Made by a program: the position numbers and the translations under genes. DNA of 36,552 nucleotides. It comes from Blastocatellia bacterium. Its GTDB lineage: Bacteria; Acidobacteriota; Blastocatellia; RBC074. The DNA is taken from NCBI GenBank assembly GCA_016789725.1, contig JAEUQN010000060.1, positions 1 to 36,552 on the forward strand, read 5' to 3'. Shown here in pieces: positions 1 through 7,168 of the stretch (its first letter is position 1; each line of letters begins with the position of its first letter). Below the pieces are notes generated by a model, which searched no databases, was not told the DNA's origin, and saw only the letters and a list, made by a program, of their open reading frames with translations.

Positions 1-868
1 CATTGAATTGTTTTATCTGCTCCTGTCCTGCTTCGGTTTCATCGTAGCGAATCGTTTGCACGCCGTTTTCCTTGACGAATTTCACAATGCGCGAATCCAC
101 GTAGGCCAAGCGTTCCCAGTTCAAATTGTGCGCGACGGCATCGCCCGCATAGCCGGGATGACCGAGATTGCGAATCTCCGCATCGTCGTAGGCCAAATGA
201 CCGACGATTAGATATTCGCCGTCCGACGCGGTCTTCAGCGCGTTCATCACGTCCACGACATAATCGCCGGGATGCTTACGCGAGACAGGACTGGTGCGCG
301 GCGTATTCAAACGCCCGCCAATGCGCCGCGTATCAATCACGCGATTCTTGCGACACCATTCGCCGAACCTGTCGGACAGCCCGGCAACAAATTGCACCGT
401 GCCCATGTGCCAATCGGCGTAGCGAATGTCGAAGCCGAGTTTGCGCGCTTTGTCGAGTTGCGCTTGTAATTCGATCAGGGCTTCGTCCGCTTTGGCATTG
501 GCGCGCACGGCATCATTGGTTTGATGTAAATGTCCTTTGCTGTCCACAAGCGATGGCACCTGTTCGCGCGGCGCAACCGGCCCCCATTTGACGTTGTCCC
601 ATTCCGAAGTCAAGTCGCAGTGCAGGCCAAAGCACAAGCCTTTCGCTTTCGCCAGCATCTTCGCGGCTTCTTCGACGTAAGGGGAGGCCGACAGCACGGA
701 AACATTTTTGAGAATCCCTTTTTCGTAGCATTCCTTGACTGCGCGATTCAGGCTGCGCGCACAGCCCAAATCATCACCGCGTGTAATCAAGCGAACGCGC
801 GCCGCTTGCGGGAGAGAGACACTCATCGCCGCCAGAACACTGTGTTGCAGAAACGTTCTTCGTTGCAT
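1..868 (-). CDS. ChbG/YdjC-family carbohydrate deacetylase, Tat-exported (3' end cut by window edge)
   Basis: An uninterrupted frame of 289 codons runs from the ATG at 868 off the left edge, so the C-terminus is missing. Residues 1-23 look like a twin-arginine signal (QRRTFLQ followed by a short hydrophobic stretch and PQAA). The mature part carries ChbG/YdjC hallmarks: RGDDLG with D32 and D33, FGLHCDLT with H83, and DWHMG with D152 and H154. These would be the metal and catalytic residues of this polysaccharide-deacetylase-like fold. Characterised relatives remove acetyl groups from chito-oligosaccharides, but most family members have no known substrate. The upstream ribosome site is weak. 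Export suggests that it acts on cell-wall or environmental amino-sugars; that is inference. Family assignment is fairly secure, substrate is not. Confidence 0.82.
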   Translation of the reverse strand, partial: MQRRTFLQHSVLAAMSVSLPQAARVRLITRGDDLGCARSLNRAVKECYEKGILKNVSVLSASPYVEEAAKMLAKAKGLCFGLHCDLTSEWDNVKWGPVAPREQVPSLVDSKGHLHQTNDAVRANAKADEALIELQAQLDKARKLGFDIRYADWHMGTVQFVAGLSDRFGEWCRKNRVIDTRRIGGRLNTPRTSPVSRKHPGDYVVDVMNALKTASDGEYLIVGHLAYDDAEIRNLGHPGYAGDAVAHNLNWERLAYVDSRIVKFVKENGVQTIRYDETEAGQEQIKQFN

Positions 869-979
869 AAATTGCTCGTTAGTTTTTTTGAGAGACGTCC
901 GTCTCGTGTTGAATCTGTGGGGCATCATATTCGGAATCCTTCGACCTGTCCATTTGGCGGGACATTTTTAAGACCGTAC

Positions 980-1022
980 GGCGGGCGACTCGCCCGCAAT
1001 GAACGGGCGAGTCGCCCGTTGG
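980..1022. repeat. Paired palindromes (REP-like)
   Basis: Two near-identical palindromes lie 6 nt apart in opposite orientation. Each has 8-nt arms around one central base (GCGGGCGA/TCGCCCGC, then ACGGGCGA/TCGCCCGT). The arrangement resembles a paired REP element. It sits between the start of the deacetylase gene and the end of the rhodanese gene. No long T-run follows on either strand, so it is not an obvious terminator. Confidence 0.6.
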
Positions 1023-1084
1023 ACGATAGCCATTTTCCTGAACTTAATGCTATGAGGCTGAAGGCAGGACGAATTTCGGCGAGG

Positions 1085-1131
1085 AAAACAGCCTGTCTGT
1101 AAGCAAGGTGATCAGCAACAAACAGGCTGTT
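1085..1131 (-). terminator. Stem-loop terminator candidate after the rhodanese gene
   Basis: Perfect 10-bp arms (AACAGCCTGT at 1087-1096 and ACAGGCTGTT at 1122-1131) lie seven bases beyond the stop codon of the rhodanese gene. Read on the minus strand, the stem runs into a short TTTT. The loop is long (about 25 nt), so termination strength is uncertain. Confidence 0.5.
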
Positions 1132-1137
1132 CTTGTG

Positions 1138-1641
1138 TTATGACGTGGCTCCGGGCTTTCCTTTTTCCATCTCTCCACCTGCTTTTTCCCAAGCAATCGT
1201 GCCACCCAGTAGCACGCCCAAATTTTTGAAGCCCGCTTTAGCCAAAGCGTCAGCGGCCACTGAGCTGGAGTTTTCTGCCGGGCAACTGCAATACGTGATG
1301 AGTTGTTTATCCTTCGGCAGTGATTTGACTTCTCCGGCCTGAATCTTATCAAGCGGCAGACTGATCGAGCCTTTGATGTGGCTGATCTCATAGGCATCCA
1401 GACTGCGCACATCTATCACCAGCGCTTTTTTGTCGGCCAGCAATTTCTTCAACTCTTCAACCGTAACGCGCGGCACCTGAGAAGCATCATTGTGTGCGGC
1501 AGGTTGCGGAGTGATCGTAGCGGCGGGAGCAGGTAAACTTGCCACGGTGGCGGAACTGGTGTGCGCGGTCGAACAGGCAACACTCAGGAACACCAGGAAA
1601 GCAAGCACGACAGAAATGAGCTTTGTTTGCGGCTGTGACAT
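1138..1641 (-). CDS. Rhodanese-domain lipoprotein
   Basis: This 167-residue protein has a lipoprotein signal ending in LSVAC (lipid-attached Cys23), a low-complexity linker to about residue 55, and one rhodanese domain at about 58-157. The domain shows IDVRSLDAYEISHIKGS and an active-site loop YCSCPAENSS with C118 as the expected persulfide-carrying cysteine and an extra C120, then the closing LGGTIAWEKAGG. Single-domain rhodaneses bind sulfane sulfur or act as sulfurtransferases; here the site would be in the envelope. AAGGAG lies well placed before the ATG. The gene follows the peroxiredoxin gene by 68 nt on the same strand and is probably co-transcribed with it and the PCYCGC lipoprotein. 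Domain call secure, substrate unknown. Confidence 0.88.
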   Translation of the reverse strand: MSQPQTKLISVVLAFLVFLSVACSTAHTSSATVASLPAPAATITPQPAAHNDASQVPRVTVEELKKLLADKKALVIDVRSLDAYEISHIKGSISLPLDKIQAGEVKSLPKDKQLITYCSCPAENSSSVAADALAKAGFKNLGVLLGGTIAWEKAGGEMEKGKPGATS

Positions 1642-1709
1642 AGATTGTTTCTCCTTTGCAAATAAGGGGAGCGCGGGTTGTTGGCTCGCGCTCCAAATTT
1701 CCCGGCGGA

Positions 1710-2255
1710 TTACTTCTTCTGTAACTCCGCCAATGCTGCCAGCACATCTTCGCTATGCTTGGCGACCTGAACACCGAGATAGATTTTGGCGATCTTGCCC
1801 TGCGGATCAATCAGGAAGGTATTGCGCGCGGAAAGCTTGTTGCCATTGAATTCACGCACCGAACCATAAGCGGTTGATGCTTTGATTTCAGTATCGGCCA
1901 ACAATTTGAAATTTAATCCTTCTTTCGCGCAAAAATCTTTGTGCGAATCGGCACTGTCGACGCTGACGCCTAGGATCACCGCGCCCGCTTTTTCATACAG
2001 CGCTAAATCCCGTTGGAAGTTGCGCGCCTGAATGGTGCAGCCCTGCGTAAAATCCTTAGGGTAAAAGTAAAGCACGACCCATTTGCCGCGATAATCCTTG
2101 AGGCTGATGTCTTTCCCCTCATTGCTTTTGAGCGTGAATTCCGGCGCGGGTTTGCCGACTTCAGGAGAGGTTCCCTGTGTCGCCGCAAGAAGAGAGCCGA
2201 CCAAGATGGCAGTGCTGGTGAACAGCACGCCGATGAAGTTGCGAGTAATTTTCAT
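1710..2255 (-). CDS. bcp: Exported PrxQ/BCP-type thiol peroxidase
   Basis: An AhpC/TSA peroxiredoxin of 181 residues with an N-terminal signal peptide (cleavage near residue 24), so it is probably periplasmic rather than cytosolic like most BCPs. The peroxidatic site is DFTQGCT with C73. The resolving cysteine usually found five residues later is an arginine (R78); C109, in the following helix (SHKDFC), may serve instead, as in the PrxQ subset with a resolving Cys in helix 3. The start at 2255 is preferred over an upstream ATG at 2279 because GGAG lies six bases before it and the signal peptide begins there. Middle gene of the three-gene redox run. Expected role: reduction of hydroperoxides with electrons from a thioredoxin-like partner not seen in this window. 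Confidence 0.88.
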   Translation of the reverse strand: MKITRNFIGVLFTSTAILVGSLLAATQGTSPEVGKPAPEFTLKSNEGKDISLKDYRGKWVVLYFYPKDFTQGCTIQARNFQRDLALYEKAGAVILGVSVDSADSHKDFCAKEGLNFKLLADTEIKASTAYGSVREFNGNKLSARNTFLIDPQGKIAKIYLGVQVAKHSEDVLAALAELQKK

Positions 2256-2330
2256 GATGTCTCCTTCAAGAGTTGTCATTGGTGATTCACGCTGACGATT
2301 GCCAGCGCAGGGTTCTTTAGAAATTAAGGG

Positions 2331-2792
2331 TTAATGCGTGTTTGGCGAGTTGTATTTGGCAATCAACTGGCTACGGATTTCGGCATCACTGCGCCCCTGT
2401 TGCTTGAGTTCGGCGGCAATCAACGCGCTATCCATACAAACATCACATCCGGCAGAGTGTTCATCTTCATAACAGGTGTGCAGGCTCTTATGCCCGATGG
2501 TGTCGCAGTAACAAAAACACGGCAATTGCGTGAGCGTTTGCGGGATTTCCCTTGCTACCTGATAGGCCTTTCGGACCTTTCCATTGAATCGTTCCGGCGG
2601 TAACGTCGGAGCTAAGCTTTTCAAATCCGGCAACGCTGTGAGGTGGGCCGGAACCCGCGGCGCGACCGCTGTAGGCGAAACCTGTGGTGGATGATGTTGT
2701 GTTGTAGTGTGAGAGGCAGATTGATTACAGGCCGCCAGCCACAGTCCAACCAATAAAGTGATGACGGGGATGATTTTGTTTTTGCTTTGCAT
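2331..2792 (-). CDS. PCYCGC-motif lipoprotein
   Basis: This 153-residue protein has a lipoprotein signal with lipobox LAAC (Cys22), a His/Pro-rich spacer, and a cysteine-rich core typical of the PCYCGC family: P91-C-F-C-Y-C96, then HTC (C107) and AGCDVC (C116, C119). The spacing matches the family, although the motif reads PCFCYC. The cysteine set suggests metal binding or redox chemistry; the family has no firmly known function. The start at 2792 is chosen because the signal peptide begins there and AAAGG lies five bases upstream; the frame stays open to 2915. It is the first gene of the peroxiredoxin and rhodanese run, 75 nt before the peroxiredoxin start. Confidence 0.8.
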   Translation of the reverse strand: MQSKNKIIPVITLLVGLWLAACNQSASHTTTQHHPPQVSPTAVAPRVPAHLTALPDLKSLAPTLPPERFNGKVRKAYQVAREIPQTLTQLPCFCYCDTIGHKSLHTCYEDEHSAGCDVCMDSALIAAELKQQGRSDAEIRSQLIAKYNSPNTH

Positions 2793-3174
2793 AAAGCCTT
2801 TCTGCTCGAAATGAACCAGCGACCGCTCATACCGAACGGAGAAAAACCATTTCGCAGCCGGGCCGCTTGTACCGATTACACAGCCAGACAGCACGGTCTT
2901 AACGGTAATGGTCAACGCTCAATTATTCGTGATTTGTGTTTGCACTCCCGAAGCAACACCCCTTGGCTTCGGGCCGGAAAGTTAGGCAGGAAGCTTCGGA
3001 AGAGACGTGACAAGCCGCAGAACCTGCGGCAGACAAGCGTGATGGATTCAATATCTCTGCATTCGCAAAACTCCTTTGATTAATAAATCATTCGCTACGC
3101 GAAAGCGCAGCAAACGAATTTTTATACACTTGAACAACGAAAGCAAATTCCCGTCGAATCGGCTCCGCGCTCGA
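2793..3174. other. Non-coding interval upstream of the redox run, with hairpins
   Basis: About 380 nt with no convincing gene. It holds two clear hairpins: CCCGAAGC/GCTTCGGG with an 11-nt loop (2947-2973) and GCCGCAG/CTGCGGC with a 3-nt loop (3014-3030). Both lie upstream of the PCYCGC gene on the minus strand and could belong to its leader or to the end of the ceramidase transcript. The part nearest 3050-3140 is AT-rich. No known riboswitch was recognised. Confidence 0.5.
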
Positions 3175-4575
3175 CTAACGGACCGGCGACAACAATTCAC
3201 TCAAAAGCTTCGTCGCGGCACTCACCAACAATTCGCCGGAACCAGCGGCACACCGCGCGCTCCAGACTTCGTAATTGCTTTCGGGGTAGGCGGATTTGTT
3301 GGGAATATAGCCAATCGAACCATTCGCCAATTCAATAATCATCGTGTACTTGAACGGCGAGGCTTTTTTGATGGATTGGCCCAGCTCAACGAACACTTCG
3401 CCCGGCAACGAAACAAACGCCACGTCTTTGCCAATCGCAATCACCTGCACTTCAACTTCGAGCGGTTGACCGTTGCGGTTGACGATGTCGAGAACTTTGA
3501 AGGCGTTGACCTGTTCGGGAAATGTGGTCTTGGGGTTAGTGATGCGCTGATACACTTCGCGCGCTTTGGTAATGTCGGCCTCAGTGATCGGTGCAAGCGG
3601 CAGCTTCACGATTTCGCTGCGCACTTGAACGGTCGTGTCGGTCAACGGCTGCAATCCACTCCAACTCGTGTTGATCGCGCCCGCCAAAGCTGTCGCAATG
3701 CGAAACGATTCGCCGACGCCTTTTTGATTGTCTTTCCAGTTGATGTCGCGGTGATTGATGTTGCCACACGCGCCCGTCGCAAACACCGTCTGAAAATTCG
3801 CGCCTTTGACCTGCGACAACAACCGCGCCAAATGCCCCGGAAAATCCGACGAAATCTTTTGCCCGCCCGTCGTGTCCAGATGCAACGCGAAGTTCACGAA
3901 CGCGGCGACCGGTTCCTCTTTCAGCGTTTCAAAATGCAGGAAGCCGATGTCAGGATCAATCGGCCCGGCGGTCTTGATGATGTTTTTATCCTGCTTCGGC
4001 GGATTCCAACTGACCGAACCATCGCGCATCCAGAAGCGACGATTGAAGCTGACGCCGTCTTCGTGGGCAATCGTCGCGCTGAGGCGCATCGGCGCGAGCT
4101 TTTGATTCGCTTCGGCGACGCTTTGGGCAATGCGTTTCGGCAACTCCGCCGAGTAATTCAACGCGGCTTCCGTGTCTCCGCCATCTAACGCATCGCGCGT
4201 GTTTTCGCCGGAAACAACGGGCGATGTATGCGAATGCGTCGCGGCAATCATTACGTTTGCTCCGGGAATGCCCATTTGCTTTTCGATCAATTCGCGCGCG
4301 GTCACAACGGTCTTGCGCGGAAAGGTCAGGATGTCGCAAACCACAATCGCCGCCTTGACGCCATTTTGCTCAAAGACCATTGCTTTGGCGTGAATATCGT
4401 CGAGCACTCCTTCGCTCAATCGCTTGCGATAATAGCCTGCGAGCGGCGTTCCATTGGGCGGAGTAATCGAAACCGCCGCCACGCCGACCCGCAAAGAATT
4501 GGGTTGTGCCATAGTTGTCAGAGTAAATATGACGATCAGAATTGCGAATAGGAATAGTTGCCCGATGCGTTTCAT
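3175..4575 (-). CDS. Secreted neutral/alkaline ceramidase-like hydrolase
   Basis: This 466-residue protein has a signal peptide (MKRIGQ, a hydrophobic core, cleavage near TTMAQ) followed by a neutral/alkaline non-lysosomal ceramidase N-terminal domain. Diagnostic pieces are the opening RVGVAAVSITPPNGTPLAGY, the zinc-site motif ATHSHTS with H114 and H116, FALHLDTT, LPGEVFVELG, and near the end GYIPNKSAYPESNYEV. True ceramidases cleave the amide bond of ceramide, but most bacterial short members are untested and may act on other amides. The C-terminal ceramidase domain of longer enzymes seems absent. Start chosen at 4575 because GGAG lies six bases upstream and the signal peptide begins there. 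It follows the transposase remnant and points towards the redox run, with a 382-nt gap between them. Confidence 0.83.
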   Translation of the reverse strand: MKRIGQLFLFAILIVIFTLTTMAQPNSLRVGVAAVSITPPNGTPLAGYYRKRLSEGVLDDIHAKAMVFEQNGVKAAIVVCDILTFPRKTVVTARELIEKQMGIPGANVMIAATHSHTSPVVSGENTRDALDGGDTEAALNYSAELPKRIAQSVAEANQKLAPMRLSATIAHEDGVSFNRRFWMRDGSVSWNPPKQDKNIIKTAGPIDPDIGFLHFETLKEEPVAAFVNFALHLDTTGGQKISSDFPGHLARLLSQVKGANFQTVFATGACGNINHRDINWKDNQKGVGESFRIATALAGAINTSWSGLQPLTDTTVQVRSEIVKLPLAPITEADITKAREVYQRITNPKTTFPEQVNAFKVLDIVNRNGQPLEVEVQVIAIGKDVAFVSLPGEVFVELGQSIKKASPFKYTMIIELANGSIGYIPNKSAYPESNYEVWSARCAAGSGELLVSAATKLLSELLSPVR

Positions 4576-4634
4576 CACGATCTCCGTTTGCCAATGCGTG
4601 CGGCGTGTCAGTAGCCCGCGCGTGAGCCTTGTCA

Positions 4635-5042
4635 TTACATAGTATTTTCAAGTTTATGAAACAAGCGCGCCCCTTCCACCAAGGTTTGCAACGTGACGTA
4701 ACCGCGCCAGAGCGTGATCCATCCGGGCAGGCCGTCATGTTTGCGATTGAGGTGTCCGCCGAGCCGCCCAAGTGCCAGTGCGACTGCGCGGATGGTCGTC
4801 AACGTGCATTGGGTTTTGGCGGCCAGTACCTGCAATTCCAGTTCGCTCAAACCGCTGGCAGCGGCAGGCACATCTGGGAGGAGGCGCGTCAGTTCACGCA
4901 GTTGCAACAAGCGCAAGGCGACCACACTCAACAAGGCGACCGCCGCCATCAATGCGGCCCCGGTTTCCAGTTGCAGTTTTTCAATCCCCAAGCCCGTTTT
5001 GAGCGCCTTATGAAATTCTTCTACCACCCAGCGGGTCGCTTG
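4635..5042 (-). pseudogene. Truncated Tn5-type (IS4 family) transposase, C-terminal remnant
   Basis: The frame from about 5042 down to the stop at 4635 matches the C-terminal third of Tn5/IS50-like transposases: RWVVEEFHKALKTG, which carries the R, E and K of the Y-R-E-K signature and thus the third catalytic acidic residue, then a hydrophobic VALRLLQLREL segment and GGHLNRKHDGLPGWITLWRG near the end. Everything upstream is missing, including the first two catalytic aspartates and the signature tyrosine. The frame stays open to 5147, but that part is the palindromic repeat read through, not transposase. It cannot encode an active enzyme. The junction with the repeat lies almost exactly at the signature motif. 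Confidence 0.82.
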
Positions 5043-5243
5043 ACTGTAGGCAGGTCGTTCACGGCCTCTACAGGCGCGAACGATCATTTCACGTCCCGGC
5101 GGGACGTGTGAATCAGGCAGCGGGTCAAGCGTCCCGCTGGGACGCACGACTCTTGGTGCTTTTGCTCACAGGCCGTGAACGACCGGCCTACAGTCAATGG
5201 CCCGTACCGGGCCGATGCTGGATTTAATTTTCAAAGACCATCA
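5027..5243. repeat. Nested-palindrome repeat element, copy 1
   Basis: About 215 bp, clearly homologous to 18757-18969 and conserved end to end. The main feature is a 28-bp inverted repeat with one mismatch (5039-5067 and 5170-5197; core CGTTCACGGCCT/AGGCCGTGAACG). Inside it are two small hairpins, ACGTCCC/GGGACGT and GCGTCCC/GGGACGC with 3-nt loops. Outside it on the right is GGCCCG-tac-CGGGCC. The whole could fold like a branched cruciform. No internal gene. It abuts the truncated transposase. Confidence 0.85.
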
Positions 5244-5307
5244 TTCGCTACTACGTGTCATCTGAGTCGCGCGGCAGTCTACCATTGATCCCACAGCACG
5301 ACCAATG

Positions 5308-6201
5308 TTAGCGCGCCTTCGTCAGGCATTCCCACATGGCCGCCGCATTGCCCGTTAAGATGCGGTCCTTACGCTTCACCAGATAGAATTTGCGCGTCAG
5401 GCGAAAGCGCGAATCTTTGACGGGTTGCAACAGCCCGGCAGCCTCTTCGAGCTTGGTGGTCCACGATGAAAGCACCGCCACGCCCAAGCCCGCCGCGACC
5501 GATTGCTTGATGGCTTCGGTATTCGTGAGTTCGACGGTGCGAGCAAACGAGGGCAGCAAATCGCCGAGGAGTTCGACGCTTCCGGCGCGCGTGCTGGAAC
5601 CGGATTCGCGCAGGAATAACGTGCGGCTTTGCAATTGCGCGGGTTTGATTTGCCGCGTGCGCCCCAACGCATCGTCCGCGCCCACCACCAGTTGCAATTT
5701 GTCAGAGCCAATTTCCACGCGCTCCAAATCATCAGTGATGGCGATTTCACCGATCACCCCGATGGATACGCGATAATCGTGCAACCAGGCCAGCACTTCG
5801 CCGCTGTCACCCACTTTGAGAACCGGTTGTGCCGCCGGGTAGCGTTGCTGAAATTCGCGCAGCAAATTCGGCACCAAATAAGCGCCGGGCGTGCTGGACG
5901 CCGCGACGACGATTTCGCCTCGCACTTCGCCGCGCATATCGGCAATCGCGGTCGTCACCCCTTCGTACAGCGCAAATAAACGCCCGACGTGTTCGTGCAG
6001 GGCTTCGCCCGCTGGCGTCAGCTTCATGCCGCGCGGGGTTCGCTCAAATAACGCTTCACCATATTTCGATTCGACTGTTTTCAGATGCGCGGAAACGGCA
6101 GGTTGCGAGATAAACAGTTCCTGTGCGGCGCGGGTAACACTGCCGAGTTGCGCAACCAGGCGAAAGACGTGGAGTGGGTAGAGATTGTAGTCGTCAGTCA
6201 T
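5308..6201 (-). CDS. LysR-family transcriptional regulator
   Basis: A full-length LysR regulator (297 residues). The N-terminal winged helix-turn-helix spans about residues 8-66 (FRLVAQLGSVTRAAQELFISQPAVSAHLKTVE, then LFERTPRGMKLTPAGE). A periplasmic-binding-protein-like effector domain follows from about 92 (GEIVVAASSTPGAYLVPNLL). It resembles the CysB/CbbR-type branch, but the effector cannot be read from sequence. AGGAGA lies eight bases before the ATG. The gene is transcribed divergently from the sterol-desaturase-like gene across about 90 bp, the classic arrangement for a LysR protein controlling its neighbour and itself; that target is inferred. Confidence 0.93.
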   Translation of the reverse strand: MTDDYNLYPLHVFRLVAQLGSVTRAAQELFISQPAVSAHLKTVESKYGEALFERTPRGMKLTPAGEALHEHVGRLFALYEGVTTAIADMRGEVRGEIVVAASSTPGAYLVPNLLREFQQRYPAAQPVLKVGDSGEVLAWLHDYRVSIGVIGEIAITDDLERVEIGSDKLQLVVGADDALGRTRQIKPAQLQSRTLFLRESGSSTRAGSVELLGDLLPSFARTVELTNTEAIKQSVAAGLGVAVLSSWTTKLEEAAGLLQPVKDSRFRLTRKFYLVKRKDRILTGNAAAMWECLTKAR

Positions 6202-6292
6202 AAGCTTCTCCTGATAAGATTCCTCGAAAAAATACGATTTGAATTATAGCGATCACGCCTTTAACCTCCTAGCCCGAAAGAAAGGTGTGAGC
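6202..6292. promoter_or_regulatory. Divergent LysR/desaturase promoter region
   Basis: This 91-bp interval contains ribosome sites for both divergent genes and an AT-rich middle (about 6220-6250). By position it should hold the LysR operator and both promoters. No single T-N11-A box stood out clearly enough to name. Confidence 0.5.
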
Positions 6293-7153
6293 ATGCCTGA
6301 CATTTTATCGTCATCAAAATTCATCGTGGCATTCGCCTTCATTTTCATTTGGGTGGCGGAAAGTATTGTTCCTTATGCGCAGGGTCGCTCGCATCGCCTC
6401 CGCCACGCGTTTCGGAATCTCACGCTCGCGGGCGGCAATGCGCTCGTGACGGCTTTGCTCTCGGCCTTTTTGCTGGTCGGCGTGACAAGCTGGGCCGAAG
6501 CGGCGCACGTTGGCTTGCTGCGCTGGGTGTCGCTGCCGCCATTACTCGCCACGTTAAGCGCGATTCTGTTGCTGGATGCGTGGATGTACGTTTGGCATCG
6601 TGCCAATCACGAATTGTCGTTCCTGTGGTGCTTTCATCGGGTGCATCACAGCGACACCGATATGGATGTGACGTCCGCCGTGCGCTTTCACACAGGCGAG
6701 ATTCTTATTTCGGGTTTGCTGCGGGCGGCAGTGATTCCAATCCTGGGGCTATCAATGCAGCAGATGCTGCTCTATGACGCGCTGATGTTGCCAGTGATTT
6801 TCTTTCATCACAGCAATGTCAACTTGCCTGAATGGATTGATCGAGGCTTGCGCGCCCTCATCACCACGCCCGCGCTACATCGCATTCATCACTCGCGCCT
6901 GATGATCGAAGCCAACAGCAATTACGGCACGATCTTTTCCTTTTGGGATCGGTTGGCAAAGACGTTTCGCTTACGCCGCCATGGCACACGGGTGGAATTG
7001 GGCGTCAAAGGATTTGAGGATGCACACTGGCAGAGCTTGCGCGGCGTACTGCTGACGCCCTTCAGCGTGGACGAATATTTCACCCCAGCGTATCAGAAAG
7101 TTGCCCTCAAAGAAGCTTTTTCACCGCCGCGACACGGAGAGCCGCAGAGTTAA
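6293..7153 (+). CDS. Sterol desaturase/fatty acid hydroxylase superfamily membrane protein
   Basis: A membrane protein of 286 residues with several hydrophobic segments and the histidine clusters of the di-iron fatty-acid hydroxylase superfamily: HRANH (H102, H106), HRVHH (H115, H118, H119), FHHSN (H172, H173) and HRIHH (H196, H199, H200). Members insert oxygen into or desaturate lipids, sterols or carotenoids; the substrate here is not evident. The ATG at 6293 is preferred to an upstream in-frame TTG at 6239 because AAAGGTG sits just before it. It is divergent from the LysR gene, its likely regulator. The C-terminus runs to within 16 nt of the convergent DapA-like gene. Confidence 0.88.
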   Translation: MPDILSSSKFIVAFAFIFIWVAESIVPYAQGRSHRLRHAFRNLTLAGGNALVTALLSAFLLVGVTSWAEAAHVGLLRWVSLPPLLATLSAILLLDAWMYVWHRANHELSFLWCFHRVHHSDTDMDVTSAVRFHTGEILISGLLRAAVIPILGLSMQQMLLYDALMLPVIFFHHSNVNLPEWIDRGLRALITTPALHRIHHSRLMIEANSNYGTIFSFWDRLAKTFRLRRHGTRVELGVKGFEDAHWQSLRGVLLTPFSVDEYFTPAYQKVALKEAFSPPRHGEPQS

Positions 7154-7168
7154 CGAGCGACATCTTCG

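Noticed and set aside
530..1102. Plus-strand frame of 190 codons
   Set aside because: It lies opposite the ChbG/YdjC gene, is rich in Arg and His as antisense frames are, and has no family likeness.
3076..4188. Plus-strand frame of 370 codons
   Set aside because: Antisense to the ceramidase-like gene, whose signal peptide, motifs and ribosome site are clear; the composition is that of a shadow frame.
5043..5147. N-terminal part of the open transposase frame
   Set aside because: This part is a translation of the palindromic repeat also found at 18757-18969, not transposase sequence.
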